From positions 655,738 to 719,737 of the forward strand of contig NW_008709190.1 of NCBI RefSeq assembly GCF_000327385.1: a stretch of DNA of 64,000 nucleotides, read 5' to 3'. The translations under genes were made by a program, and so were the position numbers. This document shows, piece by piece, positions 36,862-46,965 of the stretch. The stretch comes from Lottia gigantea. Taxonomy: Eukaryota > Mollusca > Gastropoda > Lottiidae. Position 1 is the first letter of the stretch, and every line of letters begins with the position of its first letter. The notes under the pieces were generated by a model. The model was not told the origin of the DNA. It was given only the letters and a program-made list of their open reading frames with translations, and ran no database searches.

Positions 36862-37077
36862 GCATCATATACAGTAATCTATCTTGATGATAACTATGCT
36901 ATAGAATATGATTGTTCATCGTTTCTATTTATGACAAATTATTGTGTTCACTTACTATCAAGAACACCAACAGCTGATAACACTACCATTAACAAATTAT
37001 TGACAGTAGCTAATAATCTTCAACTAAATACACAGAATTTACCTTATCATCAAACAAAACAAGATGGTTGCTGGTAA
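36862..37077 (+). CDS. ApoD-like lipocalin, final exon
   Basis: The exon starts in phase 0 after TTTCAG and runs to TAA at 37075-37077. It encodes ASYTVIYLDDNYAIEYDCSS, with YAIEYDC as the second lipocalin motif, and VHLLSRTP, the third motif with its conserved Arg (residue 155). A helix follows, and the chain ends in QDGCW. A Cys near the C-terminus is typical of ApoD and crustacyanin-like lipocalins, where it pairs with an N-terminal Cys. An NTT sequon lies at residue 161. ApoD-like, retinol-binding-like and crustacyanin-like names are hard to separate from sequence alone. Confidence 0.92.
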   Translation, partial: ASYTVIYLDDNYAIEYDCSSFLFMTNYCVHLLSRTPTADNTTINKLLTVANNLQLNTQNLPYHQTKQDGCW

Positions 37078-37310
37078 ATATATATATTGTAATTTGTTAA
37101 TTCTTTCATATCTATATCTATATTATATGGGTTTTCATGGAAGATGACTCAATTTTAAACGTTGAGAGATTTATTTAGATTTATGAATTTCTATTTTTTG
37201 GTTAAACAGAAATTCAAGCAAAATCTTCATTGTGTATAAAATTTATAGCATAGTTAAGAATGTTGAAGAAACTGTGGGTACAATATTAATATAATGGAAT
37301 GATCATGTTG

Positions 37311-37360
37311 AATAAATTTGTTTTCCTTCGCCTTTGATGTCAAAATTGTATGTCAATAAA
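37311..37360 (+). terminator. Polyadenylation signals of the lipocalin
   Basis: AATAAA occurs at 37311-37316 and 37355-37360, about 235-280 bases after the stop codon. Cleavage after either would end the transcript about 300 bases before the antisense spectraplakin exon at 37689, so the mature transcripts need not overlap. Confidence 0.5.
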
Positions 37361-37688
37361 ATTATAGAAAGTATGTACAAAGTGCAATTTTTTTTCAATA
37401 TTATCTGTTGCTATTTTGTCACTTTGTCATAGAATTACATCATATATATTGCGTGCAAGTTAAAATTTTTTGCAAAGATATAGATATTAAAATTTAAATA
37501 TGTGTATAACAATTTTTGTTTAATTTTAACAGATTTCATTACACTTAGAAAAGGGATTTGGTAATAGCTTTTTCTCTTGTATTGTGTATTATATAAGCTT
37601 TTTTCAATGTAATAAGATACTTCAGTTGGTTTATGTATAATGTGGAATTATATGTGTTAATGGTATGTATATAAAACATTGTACTCAC

Positions 37689-37781
37689 CTGGAAATGTAG
37701 AATAATGGTCCATATTAAACCTAAAGTTAATTTGGGATTACCATCAACTATTTCATCTGATCTGATATTGACTAGCCGTAT
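37689..37781 (-). CDS. MACF1/DST: Spectraplakin exon: end of CH1
   Basis: Thirty-one codons in phase 0-0 read [20 protein letters not shown] and then [11 protein letters not shown]. The [15 protein letters not shown] stretch is the last CH1 helix and part of the known actin-binding surface of tandem CH domains. The donor is GTGAGT. The next canonical exon is CH2 at 2604, about 35 kb away. Both alternative first exons and the lipocalin gene sit in that intron. Confidence 0.96.
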
Positions 37782-37799
37782 CTATAATATCAAACATAT

Positions 37800-38071
37800 A
37801 ATAGAGGCATCAATTGCAGCTCCATCCTCCAAAGACTGAAGGTACAACTGACCAGACTGAATAAATGAGGGACAAACATTCCAAATGTAGCAGCTCTGTG
37901 GAAGCACATAGGCAGCAGCTTCCAACTGAGAGTCTAAAAGAGTCCTCCACAAGAAAATTTTTGAAAAATAGAATTGATGATGTACACATTTCGGAGCAAA
38001 AACGTATTTTTAAATTTGTTAGAAATGAAGTGGGTGCACCCATTTTTCTAAGGGGCACCTCTACTGATTAA
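37800..38071 (+). other. Unidentified open stretch near CH1 exons
   Basis: A plus-strand open frame (37865-38071, 68 residues, starting MRDKHSKCSSSVEAH) lies in the small intron between CH1 exons 38455 and 37689. The sequence is less AT-rich than usual, but the protein matches no family I know and no splice partners are evident. It could be a fragment of an old element. Confidence 0.25.
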
Positions 38072-38261
38072 TTGATAATCAAAAACTTTTGATGGAACTT
38101 ACAACCATATACAAGAATTTCTCAATCACAATTTCCTATCAAAAACACACATGAAATTTCTTATTTCTTTGAAGTAATAGACTTTTTTTTCATGACATTT
38201 CTGGAATAAGTCTTCAATAAAACCATTGCTAGTTCTCTCCCCTTAATATGTATACACAGTG

Positions 38262-38420
38262 GCAGTGGAATATCTCAAGTCAGTCAGGAGCTAGTTGGAT
38301 TGTCGTCTGCGAGGTGATTAGCTGTCATGGGTTCTAATCTTTCTCAAGTTAAGAAAAATTCTGATCCCTGTGCCAGTGCTTCTGAGAGTCAACCGGTATC
38401 GGCTCTCACCCACTAATAAC
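38262..38420 (+). repeat. tRNA-like SINE head, possibly family F
   Basis: The stretch CAGTCAGGAGCTAGTTGGAT, GTCTGCGAGGTGATTAGCTG, TCATGGGTTCTAATC resembles a degenerate tRNA-derived head with a B-box-like GGGTTCTAATC. It has no clear tail and lies just upstream of the third CH1 exon on the other strand. Confidence 0.4.
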
Positions 38421-38454
38421 TAACATATTCTGCTGAATTAAATAATCTACTTAC

Positions 38455-38532
38455 ACCTTTGAATTTAAGAAAATCTAAAGCTATCTGTACATTTTGGATT
38501 TTATGAAATCGCATGTGTCCTCGCTCTCTTGG
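38455..38532 (-). CDS. MACF1/DST: Spectraplakin exon: CH1, third segment
   Basis: Twenty-six codons in phase 0-0 encode [20 protein letters not shown] followed by [22 protein letters not shown] is close to invariant in plakin CH1 domains. Acceptor TTTCAG, donor GTAAGT. The intron before it is only about 190 bases, and the next is about 670. Confidence 0.96.
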
Positions 38533-38726
38533 CTGAAAAAGAAATATATCACTGTGTACTGATTATTCATGATTTGTCTTATTTTCTTTAAAATTTGAAA
38601 CAATAAATAAATGAAACCGTCTTGCTAAATAAAGCGACAATTTCTAATCAGACAGACTTGTTTGTAAAATACTTGTACTTTGTTTAAATTCCAGTTGTAT
38701 ATAAAAATAGATATTTGAAAACTTAC

Positions 38727-38816
38727 CAAAACTTCATGAGCAAGGACTTCTAATAATGAGATCAAGTTATGTCCATCTTTGAGATCTTCAAAAATATCAA
38801 CTATTCTTCTTCCGGT
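38727..38816 (-). CDS. MACF1/DST: Spectraplakin exon: CH1, second segment
   Basis: Ninety bases in phase 0-0 encode 30 residues starting TGRRIVDIFEDLKDGHNLIS. The DGHNLISLLEVL motif is the conserved core of CH1 in plakins. The acceptor is TTAG and the donor is GTAAGT. The intron upstream is about 19.5 kb and contains the Tc1 element. Confidence 0.96.
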
Positions 38817-39107
38817 CTAAAATTATAACAAAAATATAATTATAATATTATAATAACTAACTAACTAATTAGTTATAAATATTAACAATAGAAATAATTA
38901 GTATTTCTGATCATATATAATTATTCTGCTTGAAGTCAATTAATTTTAAAATGAACATATTTTCAATGTGATGCTACGATTATAAAGGCAAGTTTATGTA
39001 GGGTCATTGTTAGAAATCATGGAATTTTAATATTTTGATCACTGATATTAAAGAGTGCAATTACTTCTTATAAAATCAAAAGAATGTTTCTGTTAAGATC
39101 CGGAAAA

Positions 39108-39312
39108 TGAAATGAAATCAAATGAATGGAGTTTTACGTTCTACTCTTCTGAACCATGTGGGCTAATGAAGATGGGCAATGCCATGCAGTCTGTAATGAG
39201 GAAAATTTTGTCAGGACAGATTTCCAACTGTCAAGGGATCTTTAAAGTGCAGGCTGTAGCACAGAGGACCTCGGTTTATTGTCTCATTCGAGCGACATGT
39301 CAACTGCAAATT
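39108..39312 (-). repeat. SINE-like family E, copy 2
   Basis: It carries GGGCTAATGAAGATGGGCAA, TGCCATGCAGTCTGTAATG, ATTTTGTCAGGACAG and AAGGGATCTTTAAAGTGCAG, with AATGAAATGAAATCAAATG at the tail side. The open frame 39112-39369 falls within it and is not a gene. Confidence 0.68.
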
Positions 39313-39529
39313 ACTACAATTGATTTAAAAGCTAGCATTATTAGCCACAAAAAAACCTCCACATCTTAAACCTGCATTATATCTTAGATAAGGTTTTGTG
39401 AAAGAGGACCAAGGATGTACATAAATTTCATGGCCAACATAATCATTAAGCATTACAGGGAGATAACTCTTCAAGGACTAATAACTTCAAGACTTCTCCA
39501 TGAATAAAATTTTCAGTACATGCAGTATT

Positions 39530-39768
39530 GCATCTGCATATATTATGTTTCATGGATTAATACATAAAATGACACATCATCTGTATATATTAAGTTTCAT
39601 GGATTAATACATAAAATGACACATCATCTGTATATATTAAGTTTCATGGATTAATACATAAAATGACACATCATCTGCATATATTATGTTTCATTGATTA
39701 ATACATATAAAATGACACATCATCTGAATATATCATGTTTCATGGATTAATACATAAAATGACACATC
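39530..39768. repeat. Minisatellite, 47-bp unit
   Basis: Five copies of TTTCATGGATTAATACATAA followed by AATGACACATCATCTGTATATATTAAG. Confidence 0.9.
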
Positions 39769-40561
39769 TGATGTGTACTACACTCCATACTCAAACCTAA
39801 CATCAAACTTAAATACCTATTCAAACTAATTCCATGCATGGAAGTTTTAAATAATTAAGCTATAAGGTTGAAAGCAAAACAAAATGAATATTGGTAAAAA
39901 AAAAAACAGAATATCAAGTTTTAACCAGGGTTAACTGAACTACTAATATTCTAGAGTTTTAACAAAATAAATATCTAGATGCTTCATTTTGTTGTGATGT
40001 TCTGTCACCTGCAATGTCTGTAACTCCACTCCTTATCAATGGATGGTAAGTGTACTTAAATCAAATCAAACACACAAAATGAAACATCTGAATTTTACTA
40101 AATCACACATAGGGCTTAAATGGGGTCTAAATTATGAAAATCAGCAACAAAAAACAAATATACCAATGGCTACTATAATAAGAATAATAACAAAGCAAGG
40201 TTTAAGGGTTTAGGGTTAAACAAATCAAGATGCACAATAAAATGCATGATATCACGGTGCAGTGAAAATCTGCACACAAACCTGTGAAAATCTCCAATGC
40301 TGCATGAAAGTAAATTGAACAGTTTGTGTAGATCTCTAAAAATACATTATATTAACAATTAACATGTAACCATATTAAACTGTATCTGAAACTCAAACCA
40401 AAATGATAAAATACAGAAAAAAACAGGCACCTAATTAATGTTCTATCATGGCATCTTTTCTTTCACTAATATGAATATGACAGGAGCTATTCAGTACCCA
40501 ATTTGATTATTTCAAAAAAGACCTTAAATTCTTATGTTTTAAATCCTATTTCTAAATCTTG

Positions 40562-40856
40562 TATGTACTGGAGACATTGATAGCATCAAATTTCAGTCAG
40601 ACATTTTAACACTGCGTCTGCAATTCTATTAAAACATATGTGTTTGATGATGCCACTAATTGCAAAAAAATAATTCATCACATAAAGCTCTTTGTGATTA
40701 GTGACGTCATCAAACACATAGTTTTAGTGGAATTGCAGGAACCACAGGTGGCTGACTGAAAATTGCGTTGGTAACTTGGTACTAATTGATGCTATCAGTG
40801 TCCCTGATACAAAAAAAAGTTTAATAAAACCTTTTTACAATCCCTTTAATTCTTAC
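40562..40856. repeat. Foldback element family B, copy 3
   Basis: Both arms are present, meeting around 40655-40700: GTGTTTGATGATGCCACTAA on the left and TTAGTGACGTCATCAAACAC on the right. The end is TTTTTACAATCCCTTTAATT. Confidence 0.8.
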
Positions 40857-41383
40857 AGAAGGGAGGCAGGGAGGTCAGTTTTGCAGTGTACTAAAAATGA
40901 TATAGACTGTACTAAACTTCAAAAAGAAATCACCACAGTAACCCAATAAGACAAGGACTTTGAAGGCCGATTGTCAAACCAAGGTGTGAGTTAAAATCTA
41001 ACAAAGCCTTAATTTACAAACAAAGCTACACTCTAAGATGTGAAGAATGTGTTTTCTTTGAACTCTATAGTCTTTAGTGACAAGACTAGATTACTTAGGT
41101 CTAAATTACTAAATTATCTCATCTGGTCAGTAGGTTTCAATTAATATTTTTTCAGGTCAACTGTCAGTCATTGAATTTTCAAACCATATTTGTTTTTCAG
41201 ATTTAAGACAAGTTTTCAAGCTATGAACTGAGAGTTGTGGAACTTGAATGGCACATAGAATCAAAAAAATGTGTTATTAGGACTGGTATTGCCCAATGAA
41301 GTTTCTCATTCTGCAAAATCTGCTACAGCTTAGTTTCTTAATGTTAAAAGCCTAGAGCTTTGATTGCTCATATTTTCACATCA

Positions 41384-41696
41384 TTCAATCTTCACAATGT
41401 CAAGCTATTATGAACTTTGTTCTTATACCTTGACTGCAATAGTGACTTTTCTTGTATCACAGAATGCAGTGATTCGATGGGATTTTACGCAAGAACATAC
41501 AGCCAATCAGAAATAATGTAAATATTATGGCTTTGTGTTCATACGCTTTCTATCAAAGCCTTTGATTGGATATATTCCATAGCATACAATGCAATCAAAT
41601 CGCTTCATTTACGACTTCAATGATACAAGAAAGGTGACTAAATTGCAGTCAAGGTATAAGTATGAAGTTGACAATAAATTGACATTGTGAAGATGA
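41384..41696. repeat. Foldback element family A, copy 5
   Basis: A nearly complete palindrome runs from ATCTTCACAATGTCAAGC on the left to TTGACATTGTGAAGATGA on the right. It is the best-preserved copy of the family here and lies just left of the Tc1 element. Confidence 0.85.
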
Positions 41697-41780
41697 CTTT
41701 ATTCCTCACCAATGTTGTTATAATAAACTAGTGTCTAAAAGAAACGATACCAACTTATTTTCAAAATTGTTTTTTACTAA

Positions 41781-43090
41781 GTGAATTGTCTGATATGAAA
41801 ACATGTAAATTCGTATTGCACATCCCAAACACAGCATAGTCGATAAAAATACCAGGAACACGTGATCACTTCCGGGAAAAAACGTAAATTTCATGAAAGT
41901 GACATTTCCCTCTCTAGCATGTTCTGCACGTGCATAAAAACTGTATAAAACGTTTGACAGCCATCGAGAGAGAGAGAGAGCCGTTGGAATGGTCCAACAA
42001 GGAGCGACACACGTCGACGTTGCCAGAAGGTTGGGCTGCGCACACATCACTATCACCAGGTTGATGCAGCGGTTACGTCAGACAGGTCAGATGTCAGACA
42101 GGCCCAGGAGTGGAAGACCACGACTAACCACGCCCCGTGAAGATCGTTACATTCGGGTATTACACCTGAGGAACCGCACCGTAACAGCGACGTCCACGGC
42201 GGCTACAGCACTGGGACACAGGATCAGTCGACAGACCGTCTACAGGAGACTACGGCAGTATGGTATCCAGCCACGTCATCCCTACCGCGGACCGCTCCTG
42301 ACGCCTTGACACCGGAACAACAGACTGATCTGGGCCAGGCGAGTTCGACATTGGCGCGACTGGGCACATGTTATGTTCTCTGATGGGAGCAGATTCCTCA
42401 TCTTCAAAAACGATGGACGGCAGCTTGTATACCGACGATTTGGTGAACGTTTGGCGCCTAACTGTATCCAACAGGTCCGGCCGTTTGGAGGTGGAGGGTT
42501 AATGGTTTGGGGTGGCATATGTGGTGACGTCAAAACGAGGCTGGTCGTAATTCGTGGAAACCTGAATGCACAGCGTTATATTGATGACATCCTACAGCCT
42601 GTTGTGGTGCCCTTTATTCAGCAACAGCCTCGTGGACTCCTTTTCCAACATGACAATGCAAGGCCACACACAGCAAGATTGACACAGAACTTCCTTGCCA
42701 ACGCCAACGTACAGGTTTTGCCATGGCCCGCATGTTCACCGGACATGAATCCCATCGAGCACTTATGGGACCACCTCGATCGGCAAATCAGACGTCGCCG
42801 TGTGCCTCCAGTCAACGTCCAGGACTTGGAACGATGTCTCCTCGAGGAATGGCAACGCATCACTCCCAACGTCATCATACGTTTGACGGCATCAGTCCGT
42901 AGGCGTGTTCTGGCATGTATTGATGCTCACGGTGGACATACCCGCTACTGACTTGAATAGAATTAGTATATTTAATATCAATAATGGTTTTTATCTGATT
43001 GAAAACTAAAATACGGTCACTTGACATTAGTAGGCCAACCTGCCACTATTCTACTAATAAAAATCAATATTTTTCATATGACAAATAATG
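41781..43090 (+). mobile_element. Tc1/mariner DNA transposon, approximate limits
   Basis: The transposase sits between AT-rich flanks. The best inverted match I can see pairs 41783-41815 (containing TTGTCTGATATGAAAA) with the reverse complement of 43058-43090 (containing TTGTCATATGAAAA). The match is imperfect, so the ends and the TA target duplication are not firmly placed. The element lies in the 19.5-kb spectraplakin intron, about 90 bases right of a family A foldback copy. Confidence 0.5.
41938..42951 (+). pseudogene. Tc1/mariner transposase, interrupted by one stop
   Basis: The transposase cuts and pastes its element at TA sites. One frame is open from 41938 to the TGA at 42949, except for a TGA at 42307-42309. 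There the family has Arg (LTPRHR...; here LTP-stop-HRNNRLIWARR), so a CGA to TGA change is likely. A helix-turn-helix region (VARRLGCAHITITRLMQRLR), a second one (ISRQTVYRRLRQYGI) and a GRPR-like linker (RSGRPRLTT) come first. The catalytic region follows: MFSDGSRF (first Asp kept, but the usual FSDES is FSDGS), QHDNARPH (second Asp) and NPIEHLWD (Glu), with 34 residues between the last two, so DD34E. It ends GGHTRY, as related Tc1 proteins do. The first ATG is 41989. The upstream FDSHRERERAVGM resembles the usual family N-terminus MD..RERAVGM, so the original start may be lost. It is clearly GC-richer than the host introns. Confidence 0.93.
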
Positions 43091-44514
43091 AAATATGTTG
43101 AATATAACTATGCTATTCCAAATTGTGTTGAGGGTGTGTCCAAATATGAGTAGCTTGTCAGAAAAAAAAAGTTTTGTCTGTCTGATGATTATTCGCATGA
43201 TAATCTATTTCATTTAGTCAATGTTTAATATAACAAAATACATTGGATATGGGAAGAAATAGTGGAATCAATTCTCATTTTGCATTATTTTTGGTCATTT
43301 TCACTATATTTCAACGTTATAGTTCTACTAATACAGCAACAGACTCTCTCATAGAAACCAAGAAAGTCCACTTTTTGAATCAGGTAATATTTGATAAGGT
43401 TTCATCTCATCATCAAACAGAAATAATATTCATTAGCTTTATATAGCATAACAGTTTATTAGTTTATAACTAAGAGATATAGACATTCAATTTATAATAC
43501 AGTCAAGTAATCTCCAATAAAGGTGATAATCTGATCAAATAACAGTATCAAAGAAACACCTTTAGTGTGATGAACCTAATGATATATAAATAATAAGAGG
43601 TGAGGGGTTAATAAACTTATAAGGTAAGGATATAATACAAATCAATGAACTTGTGAACCTATGTGTAAGCTTATTAGGATACTCTTGATCACTGTCATTA
43701 CCACTGCCCGATTAGGACTGTAGCTACAGGGGGGCAATATGGGAGCAATTGCATCACTGCCCCTCCAGAAATATTTAACTTTCCCCACAGAACAATCAAG
43801 TCTGGGTACTGGACTGAGTTTGAAAGTTTTAACAGCAATGCAATAATATCAAAAATGAAATAACCTAATAAAATATTTCAAATCCTTGATTCTTTCAACT
43901 GACTTGGGTTAAAAAAGATGGAAACACCATGTAGTGGGCAATGAGGGTGGAATAACAATGGCACAAAAATACAAAATTTCGAAAGTCATTTTACCATATT
44001 TTCTTGAGAAGAGCTCAAAATAGTTGACTGTTAACATTTTTTATTTGTTACTCAAAAGTATCAACAATATATCACATATGAAGGAATTATCATATTAGAG
44101 TATTTTTAAAAAATCCCAAGAAACATAGATAAAGGCATAGTATGGTCACATTGCAGAAATTTTGTTGTGAAACTCACAAAGTTTAAGAGCTACTGTTTAT
44201 TGGCAAAGTTAACAATAATTAATAATAAATTGTGTGAAGATACTGTAAGTAAATAATATGTAAAGAATATAAACAATCTATATTTATATTATAATATAAT
44301 ATAAACTATATAATAACTGATAATAATAATGAGCTGATTGGAAAGTAAATGAAAGTAATAAAGAAAGTATTTGTCATGTTCAATCAATATCAACCGATTA
44401 TAGTCTAGACAATAGTTTTATGTCATTCTGTCCTCTCACCTGACTTCCATTCTAGTGTCTTCAAGAATTTCTGGTGGTAAGAAAAGATGTCTGGAAATTG
44501 TTTGAAAGTAATGT
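43091..44514. other. Intron right of the Tc1 element, nothing recognised
   Basis: AT-rich. The plus-strand open frame 43243-43446 has no recognisable domain. Confidence 0.5.
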
Positions 44515-44958
44515 CGAAATTCATTATTAATATAAATGCATAATGTCCAATTTCATTATTAATATCAGTGCATATTGTCACAATTCATTATTAATATAAA
44601 TGCATAATGTCCAATTTCATTATTAATATCAGTGCATATTGTCACAATTCATTATTAATATAAATGCATAATGTCCAATTTCATTATTAATATCAGTGCA
44701 TATTGTCACAATTCATTATTAATATAAATGCATAATGTCCAATTTCATTATTAATATCAGTGCATATTGTCACAATTCATTATTAATATCAGTGCATATT
44801 GTCACAATTCATTATTAATATCAGTGCATATTGTCACAATTCATTATTAATATCAGTGCATATTGTCACAATTCATTATTAATATCAGTGCATATTGTCA
44901 CAATTCATTATTAATATCAGTGCATATTGTCACAATTCATTATTAATATCAGTGCATA
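44515..44958. repeat. Minisatellite with 32-bp unit and higher-order start
   Basis: The right part repeats CAATTCATTATTAATATCAG plus TGCATATTGTCA every 32 bases. The left part alternates this unit with a variant (AATATAAATGCATAATGTCC), giving a period of about 64 bases. Confidence 0.92.
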
Positions 44959-45190
44959 TGTGACTAGATGAGTAATTGCAATTCCTATGATAAAATTGTC
45001 CGTATCTAGGATTAAAAGAAAATTGACACATGACAAAATATTTATTCCTGCAACTTAAAAGGCTATATAATCTCCACATTCAACTGTCACATTATCTTAA
45101 ACATGTGACAGTTGAAACCTAAAAACTATCATTCATGCTCATTCAACATTTATATCACATCTTAGCTCAGTTTGAAACAATTTGCTTGCT

Positions 45191-45644
45191 TTAAAGGGAT
45201 TGTAAAGAAAAAGAAAGAAACAATTATATTTTACAAGGATAACAACTTAGGTTAACAGTTAAGAATTCTTTCTACCAGCTGGTCCTTGGAAAAACCTCTT
45301 GGCATTGATCTTTTCCGGATTATCTGTACCCATTTACAGCTGGGTCATCTGAAAGTATGAGTGAAGATGACTTAGGTCACCAGACAATCGGAATTAGAAC
45401 CCATTCCAATTTTCAGTCAGACGTTTGTGGTTCCTACAATTCCACTAAAACTAAGGGTTTAAAGACGTCACTAATGCAAATGGCCTTACGTGATACAAGC
45501 AATTTAAAGGTTGTGACGTCACCAAACATTTAGTTTTAGTGAAACTGGTCTGATTGAAAATATGGTGTATGGTGCAAATTGATGCTTTCAGTGTCCACAA
45601 GATACATAAACAATTTAAGAAACCTCTCTACAATCCTTATAAAG
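45191..45644. repeat. Foldback element family B, copy 4, split by a SINE
   Basis: The left tip TTTAAAGGGATTGTAAAG (ending near 45208) is separated from the rest (CATTCCAATTTTCAGTCAGA onward at 45399) by a family F SINE in minus orientation. The right end is AACCTCTCTACAATCC. Confidence 0.78.
45209..45398 (-). repeat. SINE-like family F, copy 2, inserted in a family B element
   Basis: It is the reverse complement of copy 1: CTACCAGCTGGTCCTTGGAA, CTGTACCCATTTACAGCTGG, and AAGAAAGAAAC as the inverse tail. It splits family B copy 4. Confidence 0.78.
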
Positions 45645-45649
45645 AAATC

Positions 45650-45875
45650 AAATGGTAGTAATGGGATCCAATCTGGCTTGTGAGTATCATGACAATGAAT
45701 TTGTCATCTTTCCTTGACCCAGCTGTGTATGATTTTAATGTTTAAAGTAAACCTAAGAAAAATCACTGAAAGAGGTTTAGCCATTGAACTTCTGGTAGAC
45801 AGGATCTTCACATTGTTATCCTAGTCAAATATGGTCTTTCTTTTCTTTCCAGCCTTTTATTCATATTATGTAAAA
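45650..45875 (+). repeat. SINE-like family F, copy 3
   Basis: It shares CTTGACCCAGCTGTGTATGA, AGTAAACCTAAGAAAAATC, GAGGTTTAGCCATTGAACTT, CTGGTAGACAGGATC and a TCTTTCTTTTCTTTCC tail with copies 1 and 2. It sits right after family B copy 4. Confidence 0.7.
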
Positions 45876-46346
45876 CAAGTATCTTATGTTTAAATCAATT
45901 TGCACATTATGACAACTATCAGAATGGTTCAAATGTTAATGTTTTTAAGAAATTTAAGGACCTAGTAAGGATTTCTTTTATAAAGTTTTTTTTACACTTT
46001 TTCTATAATAATATGCAAAATAATACTAAATACACATTAATTTGGGATTCAAAATATTTGTATTAACACACAGAAAGTTTGCTTTGCACTTTTAGACATC
46101 TCTTGTAAATACATGTGACTATTCATGCAACATGTAATGTGTACAAGGCTGTGACACCAATGAATACCAAACTATGGTTGTTAATAAAGTTTATAGCTCC
46201 ACCTAATGGAAGATCATTATTTTGTTACAGAGTTAGGATGACATAATAATATAATGTGATATTATAACTATTATCATGAATTTATATTATCAAGGAAATA
46301 CCTCATTAATACTATAATCATATCCTCATATTTTCACAACATTATT

Positions 46347-46640
46347 AAAGAGATTATAAAGAGATTTTCTAAATTTTATATGTGTATCGGGGACACTGAT
46401 AGCTTCAATTTGCACCATTCCAAATTTCAGTCAGATGTCTGTGGTTCTTGCAATTCCACTAAAACTAACGTGTTTTATGTCTACAATTGATATCTATGCA
46501 GTTCCCCTCTAGTGACATCATAAAATGCATTAGTTTCAATTGAATTACAGAATGAAAATTGGAATGGTGCAAATTGATGCTATCAGTGTCCCTGAAAAAC
46601 ATAAAAAGTTTAGAAAACCTCTTTACAATCCCTTTAACAA
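46347..46640. repeat. Foldback element family B, copy 5
   Basis: The copy runs from AAAGAGATTATAAAGAGATT to AACCTCTTTACAATCCCTTT. It keeps the CAGTCAGATGTCTGTGGTTC block and its partial inverse. Confidence 0.8.
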
Positions 46641-46819
46641 AGCTGAAGACAAATCGTAGTATAAAACCATATCACATCAAGGTTTAATTACATCTTTTTA
46701 TATTTTAATGCAATCAATTTAACAAAATTTGTGAACATGCAAAAAATACTCCTATTGTCTCATCTTTAAATTAGATCTTAGATAAATCTTTATTTGACCA
46801 TGTTATAAGTACACGTTCA

Positions 46820-46965
46820 CCATCTGTTTGACCAATCCTACCCTTGTCTCAGAAACAGGATTTTTCTAGCTAAGCTAATCAGTAATAGTGTTCACAGTTC
46901 ACCATTGAAATTTGAGCTTTCAAATCTATGTGTGTCCAGAATTATCTGCACTTCGAAAGTTTCAG
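46820..46965. repeat. Repeat family D, copy 4 (partial)
   Basis: Only the half carrying GACCAATCCTACCCTTGTC, CTAAGCTAATCAGTAATAG and GAGCTTTCAAATCTATGTG is present. Confidence 0.7.

Noticed and set aside
42250-42878. Three minus-strand open frames across the transposase
   Set aside because: They are antisense shadows of the Tc1 transposase frame.
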